In this document: positions 1-9,328 of the stretch, one piece after another
Layout of the letters: each line of letters opens with the position of its first letter
How positions within the stretch are numbered: position 1 is the first letter of the stretch
Assembly: GCA_000226015.1 (NCBI GenBank)
Contig: JH153441.1
Span: forward strand, 122,965 to 159,963
DNA from: Mnemiopsis leidyi
Lineage: Eukaryota; Ctenophora; Tentaculata; Lobata; Bolinopsidae
Direction of reading: 5' to 3'
DNA length: 36,999 nucleotides
Notes under the pieces: generated by a model
The model's database searches: none
Told to the model about the DNA's origin: nothing
The model's input: the letters and a program-made list of their open reading frames with translations, nothing else
Translations under genes and position numbers: made by a program

Positions 1-336
1 CTACAACTATACACTACAACTATACACTACAACTATACACTACAACTATACACTACAACTATACACTACAACTATACACTATACTTCAACTATACACTAC
101 AACTATACACTACAACTACAACTATAGTTATACTACAACTATACACTACTACTATGTACACTACAACTATACACTACAACTATACACTACAACTATACAC
201 TATACTTCAACTATACACTACAACTATACACTACAACTATACACTACAACTACAACTATAGTTATACTACAACTATACACTACTACTATACACTACAACT
301 ACAACTATACACTACAACTATACACTACTGACTACA
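1..336. repeat. 13-bp minisatellite with higher-order structure
   Basis: Tandem copies of the 13-bp unit CTACAACTATACA run from the left edge. Variant units (TATACTTCAAC near 80 and 201, ACTATAGTTA near 121 and 255) recur about 121-134 bp apart, so blocks of units were duplicated together, with one block gaining one 13-bp unit. The array ends at the 3' splice site of the Sushi exon and therefore lies in the last intron of that gene. The true left end is outside the window. Confidence 0.95.
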
Positions 337-337
337 G

Positions 338-507
338 GTTACGTATTGGTGGGTTACGCTACTGTAACATGTGACAGTATGGGATCGTGGAACTCTCCCC
401 TCCCTCAATGTGTCGTCGTATCTTCCTCAGTATCTATCTTCTACTCTACAACTTATATCTTCCTCAACGCAGCTATCCTTCTAGTGCTACCTTTATTACC
501 GCTTTGA
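338..507 (+). CDS. Sushi/CCP-domain surface protein, terminal exon (partial gene)
   Basis: This is the last coding exon of a gene that begins left of the window. The 3' splice site is ACTACAG at 331-337. The exon enters in phase 1, then reads YVLVGYATVTCDSMGSWN and SPLPQCVV. This is the second half of a Sushi (CCP) module, with its fourth strand, the conserved G-x-W and the closing Cys in PxC spacing. Three serines follow, then a hydrophobic tail (IFLNAAILLVLPLLPL) ending at TGA 505-507 with no charged residues after it. That tail fits a GPI-attachment signal, or less likely a C-terminal membrane span. Sushi modules mediate extracellular protein binding. The earlier modules and any catalytic domain are not visible, so the full identity is unknown. 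A plus-strand AATAAA at about 1311 is a possible but distant polyadenylation signal. Confidence 0.8.
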
Positions 508-1525
508 GATGTGATCAGAGTTTTTGTGACTCGACTCTTGTTTTGTATTTTTGGTTTCAGTGCAGTATTTGAAGATGAAAGTTGAGATCTGGTTTGATTT
601 TGAAACAAATATCAATTCATGGTTGGACTCTCAAAATGAACTTTTCTTACATCATGAGGAATGACCAATTCGTCGTTACCATCTGAATTTATCTCAACGT
701 TCCTCGGACAATCTTTCATGTTATCGGGTTTAGCGGAAAAAGTTTCAGTGTTTTAAACCACTATACGTACTTTATGATTAAGTACCAAACTAAAGTTAAA
801 CTAGGCGGCTAGCCAAGCGCGGCAGGCCTTTCGGAAGTGTCCAGATTCACTCGTTTTCACATTTTACTCTTGATATTATAAAATTATGTGTCGGTTGTGC
901 TGTGTTGTTAATAGCTCACCTGAACTTAATACTTGAGATTTAAACTCACCACAGATTTTTACTTCTTTGTCAAAATAGCGCTCAGGAACAGCCTTTAAAC
1001 CTCACACATTACAGTATTGAGCGGTTAGCCAGGGCACCTCAGTCCTCAGCAGTCCGGAGTCAGTACATCTGTGTTGTGGTACGTAGCGTATAGTCAAAGC
1101 GATTGCGCCACGTTTAGATCGTACGTGTAGCGGGAAAAGACTACCTACATCATGCTTTCTACCCCACGCGGAACCGAATCCTTACAAACCCAATGGGTTC
1201 AGCACTCTCGTTCCGCGCGTTCTTTTTAGTGTTTTCCGCTGCGTTAATTTCCGTAACGGATAACAAGGTGGCAAAAGACACTTGAATTCAGTTTCTGCTA
1301 ACACAATAGAATAAATATTTTATCACAATGATATTTACATTGAATAACTGTACATAACTATACACATCTGAAAAGAAACGTTCTGAAAATCTGGAAAATA
1401 CGCGAGGGAAATGATACTGTCCAGCAGTACAGGATAACCGGAAATCTTCTGCATAAACTTTGTAGTTTGTATGGAGTTTGTGGAGTATCAATGGACATCA
1501 AATTTAGGGACGAAAAAGAGTTGTG
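508..1525. other. Convergent 3' intergenic space
   Basis: This stretch lies between the end of the plus-strand Sushi gene and the end of minus-strand IFT43. No coding exon was recognised. It contains one plus-strand AATAAA near 1311 and a CpG-containing segment at about 1020-1260 with no recognised identity. Confidence 0.5.
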
Positions 1526-3454
1526 TTATCTGATGATGTCGCCGTTTTCTAACTCTCTCACCGCCTCCCATTCACTATTCAACTCCGACGCCACCTTAAA
1601 ATGTTGTGAGATTAGAAACAAATTACCCAACAACTTAGGTAGTAGGTTCAGTATCATCGATAAAATTTCCCAGTTCCTAGAAAACAATAAGAATTTAAAC
1701 AAGTGGAAGAAGTAGTAATTAATCATGCAGAATTGATGAGAACGGTATTCGTCAGAGGTGGGTAGACGCGAATATTTGTTTTGACACGTGAGAGCGTTTC
1801 TCCATATTCATTGGTTTTCGTCGGGTTCTCATAGGTTAACTGCTGTCACAAGTCAAACCAAATGGTGACACCTTCCTACGACAACCGTTCTCTACAATTC
1901 AACTTTTAGCTGACCTCGGTAAATAATCGTTCCCAGTACCACGGCTTGTCACTTTCTTTTACACTGCTCTCAGCGTTCAAGAACTGGATGAAAAAATATG
2001 CTAGTTAATTTGCTGCATTGCATAGAAAAATGCAGAATAAAATTGTGTTTCATATTAAACCTTTTTCCCAGCAAAACAAATAGAATTTACCCGAGTGAGA
2101 CACTTCAGATCTATCTTGCTGTCCAGCATCATGAGAGCGGAATGTTTGTTCAACTCTTGATCCAACTCTCGGATTGTTGCTACTCGGTTTACTTGCACGT
2201 TTGGAGCTGCTGCTACCTGGATTGTTCGGTTTAAATTCAACGTGGTTTAATTAAATGAAAGTCCTGTCAAATTTGATCCTGTCTTAACTTAAACAGTTCT
2301 TTCTAGTTTACCGGTTTAGAACGACTTTATTGCATTAAAGAATAATTGAAGTTGCATACAATAGAAATTGTACGGGCTTTGTTTTACTGAACATCAAATT
2401 TTAAGTCACTTAACAATCAGTTCTAAAATGATGAAATTCTATTGATTCCTGACAATCTTTGACGGTATGTTTTAATCTTTAAGTGGCACACAGCACCGCC
2501 ATGTATTAACGCGTGCGTGAGTGGTACCCTTAAAGTGCCAAAAGTCCATTTGCATTTTGTAAGTCGCTCAATTAGTCAGGTGCTTTAGCAGCAAGGAATA
2601 CTTCTGGCAGGCTGAGCGAACTGGTCAAATTATAGCAGAGCAGGAGTGCCATCATTTGACAAATTCGTTAATTTATGAAATGAACTAAATTTGCACATTA
2701 ACAGCAAACTAGGATTTCATTTGAGCCCCGAGTTGATTTTAAGGATCTCACAGAAAGTCTGATTTCATGACAGTCAGCTAATTAAGAGTGCCCGAGTTCT
2801 GGTACGTGGTGACTATAGGGATTATCTCAATATCTCGGTTTATACACAGCTTACATCGGGAACACCCACAAAGTTATGACATAAACTTCGATCACAGTTC
2901 AGCAATGTTATAATTCGACAGCATGACATAATCGTCTCAAACATTCAGCTTTTAAGGAACATGTAACATACAGTCGAATTTATGTTATCGATTTAACAGA
3001 AATTGAGTCTGTTTATCTGAACTAACCTGGAAACTGAGGTCCTCTTCAGCCAGTTCCTCCAAAACAGGAATCGTTGGAATTTCAGCTATTTCATCCTGGT
3101 TCTGAATACTCAGTCTGGGATCCTCCATGGCAACGGCTGTGTTTTCACCCCAGCCACCTTGTTTTGGTGTGGGACGAGGAGAGAGGTCGTCTGCCGAGGA
3201 GGGACTGAGAGCCATGGTGGAATCTGAATTTAACATTAATGAGTCTTTTATCTTTCTAGCTTTATTTACTCAAAGTTACCAAGTAAAATTTGATTCACAG
3301 TCTTAACTCCTAAGTTATACTGGAATAGCTAACCTGTCGCAGCAGCACCAGCTGGTATGTCTGAATGTTCTGTAGGAGATGCGCTCTGTACGGCACGTCG
3401 TCCTGCCACCGGCCGGTCTTTCTTCTCAGGTGACGTCACGAATATATCAGACAT
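1526..3454 (-). CDS. IFT43: Intraflagellar transport protein 43 (IFT-A subunit)
   Basis: IFT43 is a small peripheral subunit of the IFT-A complex, which carries cargo from tip to base along cilia. Five exons can be assembled on the minus strand: 3334-3454, 3027-3223, 2091-2216, 1915-1983 and 1526-1594. All have GT/AG borders and compatible phases, giving 193 residues against a little over 200 in human. Hallmarks recalled from vertebrate IFT43 appear in order: GRRA near residue 20, KQGGWGEN, IPTIPVLEELAEEDLSFQ, then VAAAPNVQVNRVATIRELD, HSALMMLDSKIDLKCLTR, and WYWERLFTE before VASELNSEWE. The start is the ATG at 3454. The frame stays open 5' of it to a good 3' splice site at 3487-3488, so a short upstream coding exon cannot be excluded. 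Near-continuous similarity makes the identification firm; the first exon is the least certain part. Confidence 0.92.
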
Positions 3455-3486
3455 TTCTTTGTTTTTCTCGGAGAGCCCCCTTCTAG
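3455..3486 (-). promoter_or_regulatory. Candidate 5' UTR after a 3' splice site (IFT43)
   Basis: On the minus strand the sequence CTAACTTATCTCCCTAATAG ends at 3487 and looks like a branch point, pyrimidine tract and acceptor. The following 32 bases run to the ATG. This may be the join to a non-coding first exon, to an extra coding exon, or a spliced-leader acceptor. Confidence 0.4.
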
Positions 3487-4603
3487 CTATTAGGGAGATA
3501 AGTTAGGCACAATAAAGAAATCGCCATAAAAAGGATAATGTGTGTGTCGCGGCTTTCTTTCGGTGGCTAACTCTGGGAACACACTCAGAGAGCAAGAACT
3601 CGCGGAACAATTGAACTGCAGCATTTAATTCAGGAGCCTGAATTTACGATAGATGTAGAGCTTATTGCAAGTAGGCTCAGCGGATAATTATTTAGTATCA
3701 TGACGGTAATGCTGTTTATCTCTGTGACACTTAAGCAATGCAAGATTTGAAGAAAAAAATTGCCGGAAATATTTCTATCAGACGCATTCTTTCTCGCTCT
3801 GAAAAATGTAAACTTTGCGACTGTTGATCAGTGATATATCATTTTCCTTCACTCTAAAAGTAAGAAATATCACAGTCTTTTAATTAATTCTCAATTTATT
3901 TCCAGCAAAAGTTTCTTCAAAAACTTGCATGCCTCAGTGTAACAACATTCGATTTCAGATCTGTAATTTTCAGATCTGGTAATGTGTAATGCAATCATAA
4001 ATTCTGAAAAGCATGCTCGGTCTACGGTAAAATTTGGATCGAAAGGTACCGCAGTAACGACAGCGTGGTTTTTTTTACCAAAATGCCAGTAAAAACTCAC
4101 AAATTGACAATTACAACAAGATCACTATCGTTACTCGATGTTCAATAAATTATCTCACGAGGAGACCTTTACCCAACCGACCATATATAAGTTACTACAG
4201 GTATCGAAAATCAACTATTATTAATTCTAGATCATCGTAGAACCGAATCTAATCGTAATATGAATTCAACAATTTATGCATATTCAAAAAACCAATGTCA
4301 AGTTTAACCACTAATTTATACAAAGAATAAACTTTCGGCAAAAAACCGAAATTATCTTAATGCATCAAGAATAAATGATGAACTTTTAAAGTTAAAGATG
4401 TGACGGCAAGGTGACCTTTCAGCACAAACTAGAAAACTAAAGATCTGAAAATAAAGCCAGAAATTCTTCATTATAAATCCAATGAAACTTGGAAAATTTG
4501 TAGAAAAAAAGGAGATGGAAACTTCGAGAAAAAGTTCTACTCACTACATTGAAAATCACTTCATACACATTTTAAGCCCCAAAACCTGACATTGGATAAA
4601 AAT
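3487..4603. other. Intergenic, no gene recognised
   Basis: This AT-rich sequence lies between the end of the TTC31-like gene and the start of IFT43. It should contain the 3' UTR of the former and any promoter of the latter. A 69-codon minus-strand frame at 3891-4100 has no recognisable motif and no ATG start, and I do not call it. Confidence 0.5.
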
Positions 4604-4972
4604 CTACCTAAACTTATGATCATGATCACTAACATGGAGATAATGACAGTTGCTGTAGGGACAGTTGCCGCGCAACCAGTGCTCGCACTCGATTGTGGGG
4701 TTCTTGTTCCAGTTAACATCCAGGGATACCCCCTGGATCACGTGGTTTTGAGCTGCGTTAAAAGCTCGTTTTGCGTCCTCATGTTTCATGAAATGTATAA
4801 AAGAGTAAGCCAGAGGTTTTCCGTGAGTTTTTATTATTACAACACCCGATACTTTGCCATACTTTGTAAACACATCGTAAAGATCTTTTTCCGTGATTTT
4901 CTTTGAATCGAAATGTCCAATCCACAACGAATAATCCCGAGGGTCGAATTTTCTGCCAGATTTTCCATTCAC
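4604..4972 (-). CDS. RRM + CCCH zinc-finger C-terminal segment, offset frame
   Basis: This is the RNA-binding end of the gene above, listed separately because it is in a different frame. It begins without an ATG at the point where the upstream frame hits TGA (overlap GTGA at 4969-4972). Residues [13 protein letters not shown] start the RRM and the finger is [18 protein letters not shown]. The junction sits in an AAAATTTT run. One extra A there would fuse both frames without loss, so a sequencing or assembly indel, or a real allele, is more likely than a separate gene. I see no room for an ordinary intron. Confidence 0.7.
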   Translation of the reverse strand: MNGKSGRKFDPRDYSLWIGHFDSKKITEKDLYDVFTKYGKVSGVVIIKTHGKPLAYSFIHFMKHEDAKRAFNAAQNHVIQGVSLDVNWNKNPTIECEHWLRGNCPYSNCHYLHVSDHDHKFR

Positions 4973-7229
4973 AAAATTTTGGTGCTGTGCTGCTTGTCGA
5001 TGTTGGGCCGAACATTGACATTATGATGCAATGGCTTAGAGCCTGGTCTTACTGCCATGGTGTTAGGACGCACCATCATAGGTTGCTGATTGTGTGTCTT
5101 GGGAGGGTGTTGACCTGACGGTTGATGAATGGGGGACGGCATCTGGGACGGCATTCGCATCATATTACTGACCGGAATACTGTTCATGGGGATGTTCTGA
5201 GGACGAGGGTACGGTACCGGTACCCTTACAGGCATCGGCATCATCGTGGTTCTGGAACCAGGATTAACTGCAGGCATTCTGATAGGAGATGCAGTGTACG
5301 AACCTGCCGATATTACTGGGAAAAATGTTGACATTTGAGAGTGAGGAATGTGGGAAATGTTGGGGTAAATGGGGGGCGGAATTTGAGGAGGAGGCGGGGG
5401 AGGTGAATCCTCATATTCTGTCGTAGAAAATGACATATTATCTTTAAACTGTGATGACAACAAAAATTCAATCGCCCCCTGGATGTCATTCTTGGATTTA
5501 ATAAGAGCATGTTCGCAGGCACGTCTGTCAAAACCAAAGTCTTGTAATTGTAACAGTCTGACCTCAAAAAGTTCGTGAGCAGCCTCTGAACACTGTGGAT
5601 CTAATTCTAGGATTTTACTAAGAGCAATTTCTGCTTCGCTAAAACGCTTTAAACCACATAAAGCTTTAGCTTTCCTAAAATATCCTTTTGGTTCGTTTGG
5701 AACTAATGAAACCGCAGAATTAGCATCACTAAGCGCTTCCTCAAACTTCTTTAAAGAATGGTAACAATACGATCTATTACCATAACATCTGTGATCGATT
5801 TGATTTAATGCTATAGCTTTAGTGTACTCTTCAATTGCATTGTGAAGTTTCCCAAACTGAGCAAATTCGTTTCCCTTCCGGGCATGTTCCTGTGATTTGA
5901 AAAAGTTTTCCTCCGAGGGGGGTTCAGGAAGGGGATTAGGCGTAGGCTGGGAGGGTGCGGGTTGTTTCGAACTATTAGCATTGTTAATGTGATTATTATT
6001 ATTATTATTTGTTTTAGAGTTCATTATATTTTCGTTGGCAATCTGAGGAGGGGAACCAGAGTTCCTTTTCGGGCAGCTGTTACCAGTATCATCGCCATTG
6101 ACTGCTTTCTCGCTTGCCTTTCGAGTTCTGGCTTCAGACTTTTCCACCTTCTGTTTGACTTTAGAACAGAATGCACTGCCGAGGTCAATTTCAGGGGAGT
6201 CAGATTCACTTCCGCCCTGATTGCCTTTAGATTTAATAGGAGAGTCTGAAACTTTAGGCGAGTTTGTCACGTTTCCTTTCTTTATAATCTGAATATTTGA
6301 AGCATCCTTTAATTCAAATTTCTCCTTAGAATTACATTCTGACTTAGCAGTAGTCTCCTTTTCTTCACGTTTTTTCTCCTTCCGACGCTGTTTGTGTTTT
6401 TTCCTGCGCTCCCTCTTTTTCTCCAGTTTCTTTTTCTCCTGCTCCTCTTCGTCAACAAGTTTTTGAGCGTTTTTCTGAGCATTTTTCTCGATCTGTTCCC
6501 ACTGTTCATGGCTCATCATATCTTCCTCTGAATCATAATAGTCTGAATCATCACTGAAATCAAAGTTTGGAGAATTTTGAGAGAGGAACGAGAACCATTC
6601 AGTTTTAATAAGATCCTGAAACAGATTAATAATTTGGTCCTCAGTAAAACTTCCTATTTCTTCATCTCCTGTCAGAAGATTATATGCAGCGTTGATGCGC
6701 TGAAAAAGTCGTTTAGCACCTTCGTTGTCCTTATTTTTGTCAGGATGATATTTTAGAGCTAATTTTCTGTAAGCAGCTTTAATTTCCCCATGAGATGCGT
6801 CTGGTGATACCTGAAATTAAAAGAGATGGTGAACTGAGACATCAAAGTCTTGTTAACTAAAACTCTGGAAAAATGTTCACAGCTTAACTTAGTCTACATG
6901 GCAAAAAATAATCTCTTCCAAATTTTGTGTGCATGTTATGGAAGGCTCTTATTAACTAGTACAGAAATAGTACAGTATTAGTAACCACTACATAGCCATA
7001 GTTTGCCAGTGTGTAGGAAAATTGTTGACATTTTGTCTTCCTGTCCTGGTTGTATGTATTTTTAGCTAGCATGAGATTAACCGAAGGAGTTATATCTGCA
7101 ACAGCAAGACCAGAAGAAAATCTTTATAAAGGATATCAGGCACTATGGATAAATTTAAGGGAGCCCCATCTTATCAATCTGTTATGATACCTGTAGTAGC
7201 TGAAAAGCCTCTGCTCTTGTTATGGACAT
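4604..7229 (-). CDS. TTC31-like J-domain/TPR/UBA protein with RRM and CCCH finger
   Basis: Two exons join in phase 0: 7191-7229 (ATG at 7229) and 6810 downwards. The first gives [13 protein letters not shown] and the second continues [20 protein letters not shown] with the HPD motif at residues 35-37, an intact J domain. Then follow a basic charged helix (about 133-165), a DLGSAF motif and charged linker as in TTC31, six Asn from an AAT run (281-286), three TPRs (about 315-425) with carboxylate-clamp-like GN and GNR residues, a UBA-like helix bundle (about 432-466, [15 protein letters not shown]) and a Pro/Met-rich tail. That frame stops at 4969-4971 (residue 626). A frame offset by one base starts at exactly that point and gives an RRM (RNP2 LWIGHF, RNP1 LAYSFIHF) and one CCCH finger (C-x7-C-x4-C-x3-H), ending at TAG 4604. 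J domains stimulate Hsp70. The TPR resembles human TTC31 most; a J domain and RRM are not part of human TTC31 as I know it. One gene is the simplest reading. Confidence 0.8.
5992..6010 (-). repeat. AAT trinucleotide run encoding poly-Asn
   Basis: Inside the TTC31-like coding exon an ATT repeat on the plus strand (AAT on the coding strand) encodes six consecutive asparagines in a low-complexity linker ahead of the TPRs. It is likely length-variable between alleles. Confidence 0.8.
7031..7099. repeat. Copy A of a roughly 70-bp two-copy intergenic/intronic repeat
   Basis: This lies in intron 1 of the TTC31-like gene. It shares TTTTTAGCTAGCAT, GATTAACCGAAGGAG and TATATCTGC, with matching spacing and flanks, with 8416-8489. 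A second shared motif (GTGTGTAGGAAAATTGTTGACA at 7009-7030, like 8550-8572) precedes it here but follows the other copy. It is possibly a mobile-element fragment or a remnant of a longer duplicated unit. Confidence 0.7.
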
Positions 7230-7232
7230 GCC
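7230..7232 (-). promoter_or_regulatory. 3' splice site three bases before the TTC31-like ATG
   Basis: On the minus strand TTACTAACCTTCGTTACAG ends at 7233 and GGCATG follows. A perfect-looking branch point (ACTAAC), a pyrimidine stretch and the acceptor leave only a three-base leader before the ATG. Transcripts must therefore be spliced here to an upstream leader, in cis or in trans. Confidence 0.6.
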
Positions 7233-9328
7233 CTGTAACGAAGGTTAGTAATTCGATTTGAACTTGACACGAATGATCCTAAAAGTTAAAACCAATTTTC
7301 CAAACAGTTTTTTAGATTATCTAAATAGAATGGCTAAATCTGTTGTTAACGGAAAATTAAACGACATGATTGGATAAAAGAAAAATAATTCATTTAGCAT
7401 TAATCAGCAAATTAACCATTATACGTAAAAAATCGTGTGCACAGCCTTCAAGATTCAGCTTAGCCATGTAAACCGAATTATGGATATCATTATCATATAA
7501 GTACTTGGATACACATAAGCTCTTTTAATTTGAAAACGTTATTTGCTGCTTTTCAAAGAGTTAAGAATAAGAAACACGTGAACACCAACAACATTCGGAT
7601 ATTATACAAATATTATCCATACTGTGCATATGATATAGGGGTCTTACATGTAAGTATCAAAGAGAAATGTACAACATAATGTACATACATTGTAATAAAA
7701 GCTGAAGAGACAATATTTTACGAGATGACTTTATAGGGACCAAGTTTCCAAAACATGATCAGCAATACGATGATTCATTGCTTTAAAATTCATCATAAAA
7801 CAAGTTATAGCTTAAACCAGCAATAATTATCTTAACATGAACCACCTTGGTTGGTAGATTTAGGTAATAACTATGATAATTAAAAGTAATTATAGGAACG
7901 ATTCTAGCCAATATAGTAAGCAACTGAATTTGAAATGCGAAAAATTACAAAAATTTGAAATTATCAGCTCAATCTTGAATTGTCCCTGTAACATTGTTTC
8001 TGAATACATTATTTCACTCCATATGAGAGCACAATGCACATTATAATGATATGAAATGTTTCTTTCTGGGTCTAGTCTGTCGAATTAAGTTTTTGAATAA
8101 TCAACTCTGTGTAAAGAAAAAAAACTCAATTTTCTAAAGAATCTATCCTTTGAGGCAGGCTCAACCACCTAAGAACATTAAAATGCAGCCTTTGCTTACA
8201 TTATATTGTCATATCAATAGTATAAATATAAATTAATAAAAAGCAACCCAATATTGAACTATATTGTTTAGAAAAATATACTGAAAACTTACCACATTAT
8301 AAATCCAATTTACCAACATGTTTCCATAGGTAGATTGAAACAGCAGATACAACAATATTGAAAAAATTGTGCCCAGTGAACTTAAAATCACCAACAAGCT
8401 AAAAAAATAATTATATTTTGCATTCCTTTCCTAGTTGTACGTCTTTTTAGCTAGCATAATACAAGATTAACCGAAGGAGATATATCTGCCCTTACAACAA
8501 TCAACCTAGGAACAAGCCTGTTTGCCTTATCATCATGAAAAAAGTACAGTGGTGTATAGGAACATTTTTGACACACTCCTTTTTAGTTCAAAATTATATA
8601 ATAAAATTATGTTACAACATTTTTTTCAATAATTCAAAAGTAAAGTATACAATCAGTAATCACATGTGGGCAACAAGAAAGTAAAGATCAAGAATAACTG
8701 AAAGTGTTTTATTATATATCTTAAACCACGGAATCCATCTGAATCTAGAAATTTCTACGACAGTTCTTCATAATTCATTGTAATGCTTATCGTGTTCTTG
8801 ATTAATGACTAATCCAAAAAGGTGAAAAGCATGTATATGTGTGTGCAAGAGTGACAAGAGTTACATAGGGTTTATAATTTTATAGTACATTATCTGAAGG
8901 TTGCACACGCATTGGCAACACATTTATATGAGGATAATACATCTCTCATCCGTCATCACTGGACATAAAAATTGCTTTGATAGATAGCTATGCCCAAAAT
9001 TTTCATAGTTGGTATTTTACAACAAGTATAAGTCCAAAATCTAATTATTATACCATAATATTGTACAGAAAGTTATAAATACTAATCATGATCATGTCAA
9101 TTTAATGAGTCTTATAGAACAGTCTAAATACATCAAATGCACGGCTAATTTAATGTTATATTGGTAAATAATTCAAATCATCCTATGCTATTGGCTATAC
9201 ACCAAGCTTGAATAGAAATAGTTTTAAAATTCCACAGTTATGTGGCTTTAACCATAATCAATTGACAGAGCTTGCTTACTCTACTTGCATGAACAACTTC
9301 TATGTAGAAGTATACCAATATCACTATC
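7233..9328. other. Intergenic AT-rich stretch between MBD-like and TTC31-like genes
   Basis: No coding exon was recognised on either strand. The stretch probably includes the 3' UTR of the MBD-like gene; a minus-strand AATAAA lies at 8708-8713. It also contains copy B of the 70-bp repeat. Confidence 0.5.
8416..8489. repeat. Copy B of the roughly 70-bp repeat
   Basis: It has the same orientation as the copy at 7031-7099 and about 80% identity by eye, including the shared core TTTTTAGCTAGCAT and GATTAACCGAAGGAG. It differs by a five-base insertion (AATAC) after the GCTAGCAT core. Confidence 0.7.

Noticed and set aside
3891-4100. Extra minus-strand exon between the TTC31-like gene and IFT43
   Set aside because: There is no ATG, no family resemblance and no convincing pair of splice sites with matching phase.
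4960-4985. Programmed -1 ribosomal frameshift
   Set aside because: The zero-frame codons AAA ATT TTG do not make a standard slippery heptamer, and re-pairing would mismatch beyond the wobble position. An indel in the A/T run is simpler.
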